64,000 nucleotides of DNA from Augochlora pura (lineage: Eukaryota; Arthropoda; Insecta; Hymenoptera; Halictidae), in the NCBI RefSeq assembly GCF_028453695.1, contig NC_135774.1, positions 13,516,001 through 13,580,000 of the forward strand. Reading direction: 5' to 3'. The notes under the pieces are model-generated. The model was not told where the DNA came from. It made no database searches and was given only the letters and a program-made list of their open reading frames with translations. This document shows, piece by piece, positions 10,066 to 21,110 of the stretch. Numbering within the stretch: the first letter of the stretch is position 1; each line of letters begins with the position of its first letter. The translations under genes were made by a program, and so were the position numbers.

Positions 10066-13000
10066 TAGTTATATCACTGATGGTTTTACTACTTTTACTT
10101 TTATTTTATTGGAATATTTAGAAGATATATTTACGAATCAAAGTAAGGTGATAATAAAATGAAAATTGATTCTAAAGTGAGTGCTATTTAAACCAAGAAC
10201 ACCTGCCAGGTTCGGTGCACCTTTGATGACTTACCCCTTCGCTTTCTGGTATAGTGATACTACTATTATTGTAGCAATAAAATATAAATTACTGTAATCC
10301 TCGTTGCATCTATTTTCATCTCACTCTAACTCTATTGTGTAACTGTGATATGTCATAGAATAACTATGAACCTCATGAACCGCTACGAAAAAGAATTTAT
10401 AGCATTCAAATAAATATAAATAATTATATGAAAAATATGCAGAAAAATTTCGCAATCATCCTCTAACATTTAACAAAACCATATCGCAGACTATTGTCCA
10501 ACAACTGAGGCACGCCATAAAATAAGTCAGCTTGAAAATATACGAAGCTATCGTAACTTCGGTTCGGCGCGTCCCGACAGAAAACCATAGCTGCGGCTAC
10601 ACCTTCCCCGGCATCACCCTTTAGCATCGCACATTTCACGCTGCGATTTACAGCGTTCCCGAAGATATCCATCTGTTGGTAAGCATCTCCCATCCTTTCC
10701 GCGCGATAATAGTAACAATTGTTCGCAGTCTAGACACGTCCGCCCGGCGTCGGTCCATTAAGATCCGAGATAACGTTTATTTACGTATTCGGAGATGACG
10801 GCAGGTGGGTAAACGCATAAAAAACGAAAAGAAAACGTTAACCCGTTCGATGATGTAGTGCCGGGGCGATGCACCGGCGGCGGAACGATGAGAGACCCGG
10901 GGGACGCCATTACGATCGCCGGTTTTACCGTTCCGGCCGCGACTTTCGCGCGCGCGCGCGGAAAATTAATGGGAAGTTCGACGGGTTGCGTCACGGAACC
11001 CTTATCAATTCCCCAGATTGCCGGGGAAATATCTCATGCGTGCGCGGGCTTTACGTTGAAATAATGGGACAGTCGTGTATTTATGAAGCGCGCGATCACA
11101 GTCGGATAGTTCCCGGCCGCGTGTATTACGCGCCAAGAAGGAAAGAATACGCACTGGTACGATACAGATTGCGATCTGGCTTGTTATCGGGGAACCTTTT
11201 CCGGGGGAAAAAGTGCCGCGACCGGGTCTTTAACCTTCGCGGCGCGATTTTTAGACCGCGCGCGCGCCGCCCATTGTCTTGAAAACACTTGCGCGCGCTT
11301 TGTCGACGCAGTTCGTTTTCGACTGATCCCTCGAGTCGATTGTGGGACGTGATATTCTAAAGTACTTAGCAATATATCTTAACACAAGCCTGTATAATAA
11401 GATTAAATATTTTCTATTTCAAATTTTTATATACCATTTTTTATTACTAAAATCCATTGTCTACTAATTATAGAACTCGTCTCATTTTTCCTAGCTTTAA
11501 CTTGATTAAATAAAATTTAAAAACGCTAAATTTCGTCGAAATTGAGTCAAAAAGTGGGCCGAAAGTGTCGCAATCATTTCAGCCCCCTTCCGCCACGTGA
11601 AGCGGTAGGTTCCCGCCGCGAAGGGCGCGTCGAGCGGCAAGCAAAGGGCCGTGTCGCCGATGACACCGACGCGAACACAGTCAGATAGCGTGGCCCCGGC
11701 ATGATTTATCCTTATTTCCGCGGAGGGAGTCGAAGCGGCCGCTTGTGTCCGAGCGCGCCACGCTGCGGCACGCTTCTCTTCGTTGTTCACCCAAGCCAGA
11801 TCGTGTCCCTTGATACGGGAGAAGCCGGGGACCCCGGCCGGACGTTCCGTAGCGCTCGCGCGCGGATCGCGCATGAATTATTGCGGGATCGGCCGGGACC
11901 GCGCAAAATTCAATAAAGTTATTTCGCCGCGGCGAGCAACGGGGCGAAAGAGCGAGCCTGGGGGCGGCGCAGCGATCGCCGCGAGGATTGAATTATCGGC
12001 GTTAAATTTCGCGTTTTACGCGAGGCCGCCGCCGATCCCGGCCCTTGTCAGCGCGCCCGATGGAGACATTATAAATGTTAATTGCACGAATTGCACAGCT
12101 ATCGCCGCCGCGTTCCTCCCCCGCACAGCCTCTCGCGCGCGCTCCGGAACGCGTGTTGGACACCTTCGTGGCCGCGTGACTAGGGTTCGCGTGCTCGAGC
12201 GACCGTCAACGATTTCGAGAAATCTTTCGCGGAATGTTGCACGAGTCGTAAAATGCCTGATGTATCTACGTCAATGCGTATGAGATAACGATGCATTGTT
12301 TTTAGCTGCGTGGATTTCATTTTTAAGTGAATTGGTGTAGGCTGTGGCAGTTCTTTGTGGAAGTTCAATGTTTCGAGAAATATACAGTGTAGGAAATAGG
12401 TGTTTCGTTGAGTAGGTAATTGTTTGTACAAGTATCAATATAGAAGCTATTTTAGTTGCTAATAAGATACATTTTTCTTTGTATCATATATAGAATAAAA
12501 GACGTGAAAGACGATAAAGTACGTAGAAGATGTGAACCTACTCATAGAAATGTATTTACTCAAGTAATTATAAATAGATTATTACTTAAATAAATAGACT
12601 AACTACTTACTAATTTTTATAGCAAATACTGTCATGTATGCTTTGTCTTAAGTTGAATTATTTATACGTGAATAAGAGGTTATGTTACGATAGCATATCG
12701 TACTCGTGTGACGATCACTAATTTACTCATATAGTCATATAATTTTTTCACCAATTAATACTAGCCAGTAGTAATTATACAGCAACTAATACATACCAGA
12801 AGTGATCAAATAATAGTTTAACATTCTCTCAAAAAGTCTGTATATTTGACTAAAGGATTATCTAAGAGGACAACGATTCAACATAGCCTCGAAATCTTGA
12901 TGCTACCTAAAAGTTACCTTAAAGCTACCTTAAAGCTATTTAAATATTATCAGCAGCTACTTAGAGATTCCCTAGCAGCCACCTAGGACCTCCTAAGACC

Positions 13001-14830
13001 CAGCAACCCGACAATGCCGTTCTAACATCTGAACCGAGCAGCCAGGAAAATATTCGTGGAATATTTTCGCAAAAGCTCGCGCGGTTACATCGAATTCAGA
13101 GGATGTCACTGGTTCCCTCGTCGTCCCTCAGCGTCCCTCAGCGAGAGGCTCCCCGGTCCTCTTTCTCTCGTAAAGTCTCTCCCTCTCCCGCGACCGGTCG
13201 CGAGAGCCTGCATTTGCATCTCAATCTCGCCGTTGATTTAGCAGTCGTCCGGGGCCATCACTCTTGCCGCGGGAAAGGTCGACTTTAGTATTTTTAGATT
13301 AGCCGGCCGCGATATACAGGCCCGCGTCAGGCACTTTTTCAAGGTGGCCAGCGCCACGATCCTCCCCGGGCCCCCACCGAGGTGGACAGAGAAGGCGAAA
13401 GAACGGCAGAAAAAGAGAGAGAGCGAGAGGAAGAAAGGAAGAGAGAGAGAGAGAGAGAGAAAGATGGAGAGAGAAAGAGAGAGAACAAGAAGTAGAGGGA
13501 GAGAGGGGGAGAGCGGAGGTGGAGGATTCTCTTAAAGAAAAGAAGGTCGTGGCTGGTTCGAGCGGCTTTAAATTAACCGGCGGAGGAGGAGATCGGTCGC
13601 CAGCAGGAACCAGGAAAAGAACCGCGAAGGAGGTCGACTTTTGTCCTTGAAACGTACGACCCGGAGGATCGAGGGCTGGTTGCGTTGCGGGTCGTCGAAC
13701 CTTTTTCGTAATGCGGTGAGAGGTCCTTTTACCAGGACCCCAGCGCCAGGCCATGCGGGACACGCCGCGAAATCTTTCGCCGTAAATATCTTCGACAAGC
13801 CGAGACGCATCGCGTTATCATCGCGCTGCACGGTCATCATCCACGAGCGATTCTTCATCGCGGAGAGAAATGGAAATAGATTTCGCGGCTCGGTGATTGC
13901 GATCGATGAAGCAAAGGTACGGAGAATATATCCTTCATGTGATAATATCGTTTCTAATTCTGCGATTTTACGATATTGAAAATGGAATATTGAATTTGCA
14001 GGTTGTTCGTGAGATATTTTGTGAGACTGTTAAAATTTATATTGAAAAGTAGGTCTTAGTACTTATACTGTGCATTTATTCCTATAGTTAGACTATTTTA
14101 GCTTGGATATATTCATTAAGATTGCATTGACCAGGCATCTTACATAACTTAATTAAAATGTGTTAACAAATGCAGTTTAAGATAGAAGAAAGATTATACT
14201 AATTTTAAAATATCAATGTCTTATTTTTAATCTATTAAAGTGCTTAAAGGAAGAATGAAGTTACTGTCTAGGTTATATTTCTTGCATTAATGCAGATAAC
14301 TTTTATCTTGTATAAAAATCTGCAGTCTAATTATTAATATACATTAGTTTCTTCCTTCTTCGAATATGGAAATAGTTATTCTTTATTCAATCTTTTTCTA
14401 GCTTAAAAATAGAAATAAAATTGTCAGCTTTGCAGAAAGGTAACTAGACTTGAATTAGACGTAATTCTACACCTTCCTTCTATTATAATCACTAAATTTT
14501 TCAAATTATCCTTAAGCAAAAATAATCCTTAAATCGAAAAATAAAATCCACGATAATTTTCCTTCCTCTCGCGTTAAGATAATAACATATTACCCACTCC
14601 AATGTAACGTTGTTATTTATTACCTAATTTCGGTATCTCTTTACCAGCCACCCGATCCGCACCTCGGCTCTCTCACGAAATTGCGCGGCGCAACGAAAAA
14701 CAGGCGAAATGGAAAGCGCAGAAAAATCGCGGTCGAAAGTCTACAGAAATCCGCGAAAGCCGTAAGCAGGTTCTCACAGTTTCCAGCGTATGTATCGGCG
14801 CTACGAAAGGAAAAACCCAGCACTTAGTAG
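10066..14830. other. Non-coding alternation of AT islands and CpG-rich blocks
   Basis: AT-rich at 10066-10480, 11350-11530, 12290-12960 and 13960-14640; CpG-rich between. Frames of 122-166 codons at 11506-12283 overlap on both strands. A CG-alternating run lies at 10947-10962. A 12-bp repeat (AAAGCTACCTTA type, three copies) lies at 12909-12942. No gene seen. Confidence 0.5.
13397..13514. repeat. Purine-rich (GA)n tract
   Basis: About 118 bp of almost pure G/A on the plus strand, with runs of AGAGAG. Both translated frames over it are low-complexity artefacts. Confidence 0.9.
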
Positions 14831-14848
14831 ACCTGTGTTCGACAGACG

Positions 14849-14854
14849 TTTATT
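14849..14854 (-). terminator. Poly(A) signal AATAAA of the uncharacterised gene
   Basis: On the minus strand, AATAAA lies 131 bp after the stop codon of the four-exon gene, inside GCTAATAAACG. The 3' untranslated region would be about 155 bases, with cleavage near 14830. Its position supports the last-exon call. Confidence 0.5.
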
Positions 14855-14984
14855 AGCAACAGTTCGTGCTGCTCTGGCTGTGAAATTCGGTAAGTGGCAG
14901 CGAGTCCAGGTCCCCCTCCTTCACGGGCAGCCATCTACATTCCATTTTCTCGGTCGACTGGATCGAAAGAATCACGGTGTTACG

Positions 14985-15202
14985 TTAACGGTAATGGTCG
15001 TAGGTTGCGAGAGGGCCTCTAACCGTATCGTGCACGTTCCCGTTCCCGTCGATCTTGCAGACCTCGTACTTGAAGATGAAGGGGTTCGGCTTGTCGGTGA
15101 CGAACACCACCCTCTCCCGCGAGTTCTTCTTCACCGCGATCTCCCAGCATTCGCTGGCGACCACGCCTGTTATCAGGCCGAACCATTCGACTCGGAACAG
15201 GT
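14985..15202 (-). CDS. Exon 4 (last, with stop) of the uncharacterised 225-aa gene
   Basis: Acceptor tttcacag|ACCTG opens a 71-codon stretch from LFRVEWFGLI to LATYDHYR, closed by TAA at 14985-14987. Codon use is strongly GC at third positions. The plus-strand open frame over the same bases is its antisense shadow. Confidence 0.7.
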
Positions 15203-16656
15203 CTGTGAAAAGAGGCTAGTACAGTTTTATTTATTCGAATTGGTTAGCGATGATTTTCAATTACAATACTTTATTTTTAATAAATGAGAACGCAAGGCTG
15301 CACTAATATATCTGATCGAGTCATGATTAATTTCTTTAGCAGATATTTATTTTGCCTTTTCTATTTATTTTCTTTGTCTTTTTATTTTATTTTAATAAAT
15401 ATAATTATATATAATTAGAATTAATAATTTCGTTAACATTAAACTTGTTAAAAACAGAAATTCCGAAAATACCACAAACATGATTTCAATTATTTGATAA
15501 CGAATTCGCAAAATTTTCTGTGATGCTTACAAAGAAGCTTAAAAAAATACTGAATAAAGAAAGATAAAAATTGTTCCAGATAAAATATCAGATTATTAAT
15601 TGTACTAATAGAACATATTGAAATTACTGAAAAATAAAGCGGTGATATTTGGTACAGTTAACTGATCCATTAACTAACCTAAAAAATATTTAACTAATCC
15701 GTGAATTGACGATGATCGCACGAGGATTATTTCGCTCGTGTGAATGCAAATGGGTTAATCTCCTACAAAATGGATCCGTATCGTATCGAATTGCCAATCT
15801 CTCTCTCTCTCTCTTTCCATTCTCCGTCGATCCTTTTTGCGCGCGGAATGATCAAACCGCTATTATCTATAATTTCGTTGATTCGGAGAAAGTCTGACCT
15901 GGGTCTTGTCTGGGCTCGCGCAAGGGTACTGTTATTCGTACCTTCGTGGGACGACCGATCTATGGTCACTTGTCCCTTGGCCGACATGTCTGACCCCTTG
16001 TCCAAGAAGAAGTAGTCGAACGCTCGGAATTTCAGGACGGTCTTCCCGTTCTTCACCTCCACCTTTTCAGAACGGTATCATTAATATCTCCTAGACAGCC
16101 ACTTTCGATCCACAAAGCGTGAATGCTTCGTGGAATCTCATAAATCAATATTCACTCGATCGGGATTACGAACGAAATTTTGACGCGGTCCGAACGGGGC
16201 ACGGTTACCGCGCCAGGCCCACGGAACGGAATCAATTACCAGGAAGTTCAGGTGATCGTCAGTGGTCTTGATGGCGTTCAGGTCCCGGCTCAGCCACAGA
16301 TCGTCGCTGCTCCCTTTCTGGATGAAGTCCTGGATCGGGCCGAGGATCTTCAGCATCGGCGCGGCACAGAAACACTGTACCTAACGTCGAACGATGAATT
16401 GATTTATTTAAATGGAATCCTTGTAAAATCGTTCGAATGCTAGAAGGATCACTTCGGTCGGCTGCTGGACGAATATATGGCCAATTTGGTAAGCCTTTGT
16501 GTCCATCAAGTAGGGGATGTGGGTGTATTCGGGTCCGCCGATCTGCTCGGCGACAATAGGCCCGATGATGTCCCACACCTTGATTATGTTCATGGACTTG
16601 GACACGCGGATCCTCATCTTCTTCTTGTAGGTCGTCGTCTCCGTGTTCGAGGCCAT
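14985..16656 (-). CDS. Four-exon gene, uncharacterised protein of about 225 aa
   Basis: Coding sequence is the join 16656-16453, 16374-16240, 16062-15942, 15202-14985, read on the minus strand. The exons carry 68, 45, 40 and 71 whole codons, plus one aspartate codon split across the third intron, and end in TAA. All three introns are GT-AG, and phases match at each junction (0, 0, 1). Exon codons strongly prefer C or G at third positions, unlike the AT-rich introns. The product starts MASNTETTTYKKK and ends LATYDHYR. I see no signal peptide and no convincing membrane segment, so a soluble intracellular protein is likely. The N-terminus is Thr-rich then basic (residues 7-20), and cysteines lie at about 69, 71, 172 and 202. 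I do not recognise the family. The start is the first ATG after an acceptor-like gcgcag, so a non-coding upstream exon is probable. No neighbouring gene informs its role. The gene model is fairly secure; function is unknown. Confidence 0.72.
15798..15815. repeat. (TC)n microsatellite inside intron 3
   Basis: Nine TC units in the 739-bp third intron of the minus-strand gene. The same intron also holds an AT-rich island (15230-15700). Confidence 0.85.
15942..16062 (-). CDS. Exon 3 of the uncharacterised 225-aa gene
   Basis: This exon has 40 codons plus one base, from VEVKNGKTVL to TIDRSSHE. The acceptor is gaaaag|GTGG, with a weak pyrimidine tract. The donor is GAAG|gtacg, which is good. The terminal G joins AC of exon 4 to make an Asp codon. 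The intron before it is 177 bp, and the one after it is 739 bp. Confidence 0.68.
16240..16374 (-). CDS. Exon 2 of the uncharacterised 225-aa gene
   Basis: This exon has 45 codons, from CFCAAPMLKI to DDHLNFL, and is phase 0 at both ends. The donor is CTG|gtaatt. Two in-frame acceptors are possible: gtacag|TGT at 16374, or gttag|GTACAG at 16380, the latter adding Val-Gln and giving 227 aa. The first intron is therefore only 72-78 bp, typical of short insect introns. Confidence 0.65.
16453..16656 (-). CDS. Exon 1 (first coding exon) of the uncharacterised 225-aa gene
   Basis: This exon gives 68 codons beginning MASNTETTTY and ending GHIFVQQPTE. The ATG follows gcgcagG, which looks like a splice acceptor, so the true first exon may be untranslated and lie further right. 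The donor is GAA|gtgatc, which is acceptable but not strong. If the intron is retained, the frame runs on 16 codons and stops at TAA near 16408, giving a short alternative product. Confidence 0.65.
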
Positions 16657-17480
16657 CCTGCGCACACCGGAACGTGAAAATCTTCGTTGACATGTGTCAG
16701 CTAGGAATCTTGGTTAGGTTCAATGCACTCGGCGGGCCGCCGCGTAGCTCGTGGCCCACCGAGCGTGACGATGAAAAATCAGATATATCGTTTCGATTGC
16801 TCACGCGATATTCCGACGAATTTTTTTCTGCCCCGACGGTGTTTCGAGCGTTTTACTGGGCCGCGAACGATTCTTGTCCGACGTTCGTCGTCCGGCAAAG
16901 TTAGGCTCGCGCGCGGGGACAGGAAAGTTGGCCAAGAATTCGGCCGCGGTCCGAATGGGTTCCAAATCGAATCAAGCGATATTGGGGGAAGCGATCGATC
17001 ACCCGGCTTATCCTTTTGGTCGGCGCGAGTACATCGGCCCCGGCCATTTGTAATCATTAGCGCCATGGTGCCGTTGGCACGGCCGTCTTATTATGTCATT
17101 TCATTCCGTTCGTTTTCTTTCTTTCTTTCCTGTTCTGTTCTGTTCTTCCCCCTCCCTCCCCGTCCCTCGGGAGGGCCGGCCTGCGACGCGTCACCGCGCG
17201 TGCACGCATACGCGCGAGACCCCGCGCGCGGGCCCATTGTCGCCCGCCGATGATGAATCTAAACACGAATAAGTGTCACGGGCCGCGTCGAAGGGTCGGC
17301 GTTAACCCGACCCGGACCGAGCACGCCGACAGTTCCTTTAATTATACCTTTCGGCGCTGCTTAATTTAACGTAAAAAGATCTCGCGCGTGATTAATTAAC
17401 GGCGAGGCTTCACGAGCCGCGAAATTAATTTACTATAGAATTCTCTTTTTCGACAGTCCCGCGCTGTTGTAGCGAGTCTT
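16657..17480. other. CpG-rich upstream region of the minus-strand gene
   Basis: About 0.8 kb of CpG-rich sequence directly upstream of the first coding exon, ending at an AT-rich island. It should hold the untranslated first exon and the promoter, but I see no clear TATA box or initiator. Short (TTTC)n/(TGTTC)n pyrimidine runs lie at 17110-17165. Overlapping open frames on both strands here (95 and 176 codons) have no recognisable content. Confidence 0.4.
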
Positions 17481-17816
17481 TCGAGCCGGTTATTAACATT
17501 TTAATAAATTAATTATTTTCTGAAAATAACTGGAATTATTGCAGGTATGACTGTGTTACTGCAGGTACTGTAAATAATATTCGTAATAAATATTCGTTCT
17601 GCGTTTAAAATTTTAATATGTGGTAATACATTGACTCTGTTGAACCTTCATACTGTAGTTTCCTTCTTACTATAGTTAGCTAAATTAATTATTATTTTTA
17701 ATATAACGAGACAATTATTCTCTGTTAAATATCATCTTTCACTTCAATTCAATAATTTAATCAATTGTATTGCATTTAAAACATTACGTATAAAATCTTC
17801 GAAGCAATTTTGATTA

Positions 17817-17967
17817 ACACTCGAGTGGTGACTTTGGAACATCAATAAAATAATTTTTAAATAATCTAATACATTTATACAATCTGATAATTTAAAGTGG
17901 AAATAACGTAGGCCAGATAAATTATTTTGCATTTAAAATAAAAATGGTATCCGGTACGAAGGGTTCA
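17817..17967. mobile_element. Possible decayed piggyBac-like miniature element
   Basis: The left part TTAACACTCGAGTGGTGACT (17815-17834) closely matches the left end of the element at 28951 (CATTCAAGTGGTGATTTTG) but lacks the CCCTTTG. A possible right end, ACGAAGGGTTCAA, lies near 17957-17969. The pairing of ends is weak. Confidence 0.3.
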
Positions 17968-19795
17968 AATGCAATAAAAATTTCTTTTATTCTATACCCG
18001 ACCTACTTAATTTTCGTCAGAAATCCGTCGTTGAACCCGTTCCCAGAAATAATCGCGAACGAAGTCGAAGAGCGTAAAAGGAATAATTAGAGAGAAGCAT
18101 CGTCGGAAAATGTGTTGCTTATCTCGTTATTATCTCGTTCGCGCGGCAAGGTCGGTTCCCGCGCGCGCGCGCGAAACAGGCCCCGCGGTTTCTTATAATT
18201 GCGCCACGGCTAACTACGATATGGAACACGTATAATCGGCGTTGGTCACGGACGAGGGGTGGTGGTGGTGGCCCCGCGACGCTAATTTTCATACTCGCGG
18301 TGCGACGTTCGTGGTTCCACATATTCGCCTGTTTATCGTGTTCCAGGAATTAAATATCTTTCTTAAGACACAGTTCTGTATGCTACTTTACTGCCGCGAA
18401 CGATCCTACGGCCAACGCCGGGAACCACGATGTTGCGGAATCGGAATTACCGCTAACTCGCGCACGCGGTGCTACATAGTGATCGGCGACGGTAGGAACA
18501 CGGGGGAGGGGGAATTTTTAAGAGGCGACAATTATGCGGCCGATAATGATTTCAGAAATTAATGGCGTTGAACTGGGTTACCTGAACTGTCCGAGCTACT
18601 AAACTACGTTGAATATTAAGCGGCGCGGCTACCGGTGCTTCCTATTGCCTATCGATAACCTGTTGGCGTTTTCTGGCTCACTGTGCGACCATAGCAATCC
18701 CGTGAGCTACAGGGCAACGTGGTTTATTTGCCGTGCCGCCGAAGTAATTGCGCTTTAGTTTAAATGCAAAGATATTGGAGGGGTTGGGAGATATTTTCAA
18801 GTTAGTGGGAACAATTGTTGAGATAGCTGTATGACAATGTGCAAATTGGGTAATTAACCAAGTGGTATAAATGTTATACGTTAATTTATAACACGTTCAT
18901 TTTTATTTATTTTTATTGCCTCTTCTGTACATTTGCTGTGTGATAAATAGGCTGTGCATCATGCAGATCCAGATTAAATAAAATCAATAGCATCTGCCCC
19001 TGTCGCAGTGATTTGGGAGCTTAATTCTTTGCTCAATAATTTTAACTAGTTATTGAAACTATCACAGTCTAAATTCTTCCTTGAAACTTTTACAATTACT
19101 AAAATAGCGCTATCTTTTTAAACCTTGATTTATTTTTATCGCAAATGCATAGAATCTCGTCTACGCCGAACAGAATTTCGTTTAGACGTTAAAGTTACAT
19201 TATGAGCAACAATTAAAGACACCGTCCGCTGATGAAGACATTCCGTGCAGCAAAGATTAACGCTCGTAGAAAAGTCTTAACGAATGGACATATAATTGCA
19301 CGCTTTCTCTGTTTCCCGGGGCAAATTACCGCAGGTGTATCAGAGGACCGCGCGCTAACTAGGAAGCAAATAAGATCGAAAGAGAACGGGAACGTTGTCG
19401 GCGTGGATTACAATTTGCCGCGCGGTAACGACTGCCCCGCGGGAGCAGGTCGAACGGCCTAGGACAGGGAATTAAGTAATTACCGGGGCAACAACTAGAA
19501 CTAATTCGCTGCCGGGACGGAATTAACAATGGATTAATGGGCGGGCCAAGCGCGCGCGCGCGCGCGGGGGACCGGAGCTCTAGGCGAGCTTCGGCGGGAC
19601 GGGTGCCGGAGCGCCCCGTTTCGAGCCTTAAATTTCCAGGCTGGCAAATTGAAACGGCCCTGGGCCGCATCACGATATTGCTTATGGTACAAATTTAATA
19701 AGGCGCCCGCTGGGGACCCCAGTTACCATGCTAATATCATCCAGGATCGGCCGCGCACAGCTTCTCTCCACCTGACTCCGTGAACGCGCAGCGAG

Positions 19796-19866
19796 AGAAA
19801 AAGAGAGAGAGAGAGAAACCGGGAGAAAAGAGAGAGAGAGGGGGGGAGTGCCGAAGAAAAAGAGAG
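19796..19866. repeat. (GA)n/purine-rich tract
   Basis: GA-rich microsatellite with GGGGGG interruption, continuing as purine-rich sequence to about 19990. Confidence 0.85.
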
Positions 19867-21062
19867 GAACGCGCAGAAACGTTGGAAAAGGGGCCAGGAA
19901 GGCAGGGAATCGGCTGAAAAAGAAGGAAGAGGAGGAACGACAAACGAAGACGACGAGGAGGATGACCGCGAAGGACGAGAGGGAGTCGATGGTGCACGGA
20001 GAGAGACTCGTAACCCGTAATGTTATGGCACTGCCCACCGCGAGGGGGACCTTAAAGGGCCCTCGTGCCGAGGTCTTTAGTGCCAAATTGGTTATGCGGA
20101 CGCTTTACGACACGGTCCGCCGATATTAGCCGAATGAATTACATAAATTATCCTTAGCGTTGCGACGACGACGACGAAAAAACTCGCCGGGGGAGAAGAA
20201 ATTTCTGAGGGGACGGGACCTGGATCGGATTTTCTACGGATTTTCGGCTGAGGCTGATAGGGAACATTGAAATTATTATAGTAAATCACTCTTTTCAACG
20301 TAGCGATGGTAATATGTTCTAGTAGGTGAAGAAGAAGATACCATGACGATCTCAGACAATAAATAATATTCATGAAGCTTGATTTGGTGAAGTAGAAGTT
20401 GTTTTTGGGTATTTGCTATGTAAGAGTAGCTTTCGGTTTAGCCAATGCTGTTGTAAAGCTGTGGAATACAATGAAGCTTTCATATGAGACAAAGCCTTCT
20501 TGCTTTTTAAACTGTGCTATTGACGATGCTTATAACAATTCTGAGCTTTATTCAGCAATTCTTTAAAACTGTTTTAAGATATTTCTCTTAAAATTTTTGC
20601 AGACTTATTACTAATTTATTCTATTTAATTGGGTGAACAATTTAAATACCTTGGGTCAAAATTGACACAGCAACCATTTCGCTAGGATTAAAGAACAAAT
20701 GTCTAAATTGCTATTATAATAACTACAATTTAAATTTGAATAAAATATGCAAATTCTTACACAGCAATAGTTAATATACGCTTATCAAGTATCAGTCATC
20801 CTAATATAAAATAAATAATTGCAAAAGTTACTCTTACAGCACAAGGATATTCGACAAAATACCCGATAAAAATGATCGTCCTCGCTATTCGTTAAGGAAG
20901 GCTGGTAGAGCTATACGCGAGTTTCATAGCCGCTCGGAACCGGCGAAACAGAATTTGCTAGGGACAGTCGCGTCGGTCGCGTCCCAAGCGGTCCGATCCC
21001 ATCCCCTTTCGTTTTATCATCCCGCGGAGTCTTGCGGGGTACCTACCGCATGGCTCCGGTTG

Positions 21063-21110
21063 GCTCGTCTCGTCGTCCCGTGTCTCGTCTCGTCTCGTCT
21101 TGTCTCGACA
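21063..21110. repeat. (TCTCG)n pentanucleotide repeat
   Basis: Imperfect CGTCT/TCTCG units across about 48 bp, with one perfect run of four. Confidence 0.75.

Larger units (their letters stand above)
17481..20900. other. Non-coding alternation with simple repeats
   Basis: AT-rich at 17480-17960, 18770-19230 and 20260-20880; CpG-rich between. CG-alternating runs lie at 18159-18172 and 19551-19566. Opposed frames of 86-134 codons at 19680-20130 arise from GA-rich sequence. (GAC)n lies at 20164-20175. Confidence 0.5.

Noticed and set aside
14790..15287. 165-codon plus-strand frame
   Set aside because: It is the antisense shadow of exon 4 of the minus-strand gene, which has splice signals and GC-biased codons in the other strand.
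16259..16693. 144-codon minus-strand frame overlapping exons 1 and 2
   Set aside because: Wrong register: it reads through intron 1 and gives a low-quality Arg/Asp/His-rich product, while the spliced register is consistent across four exons.
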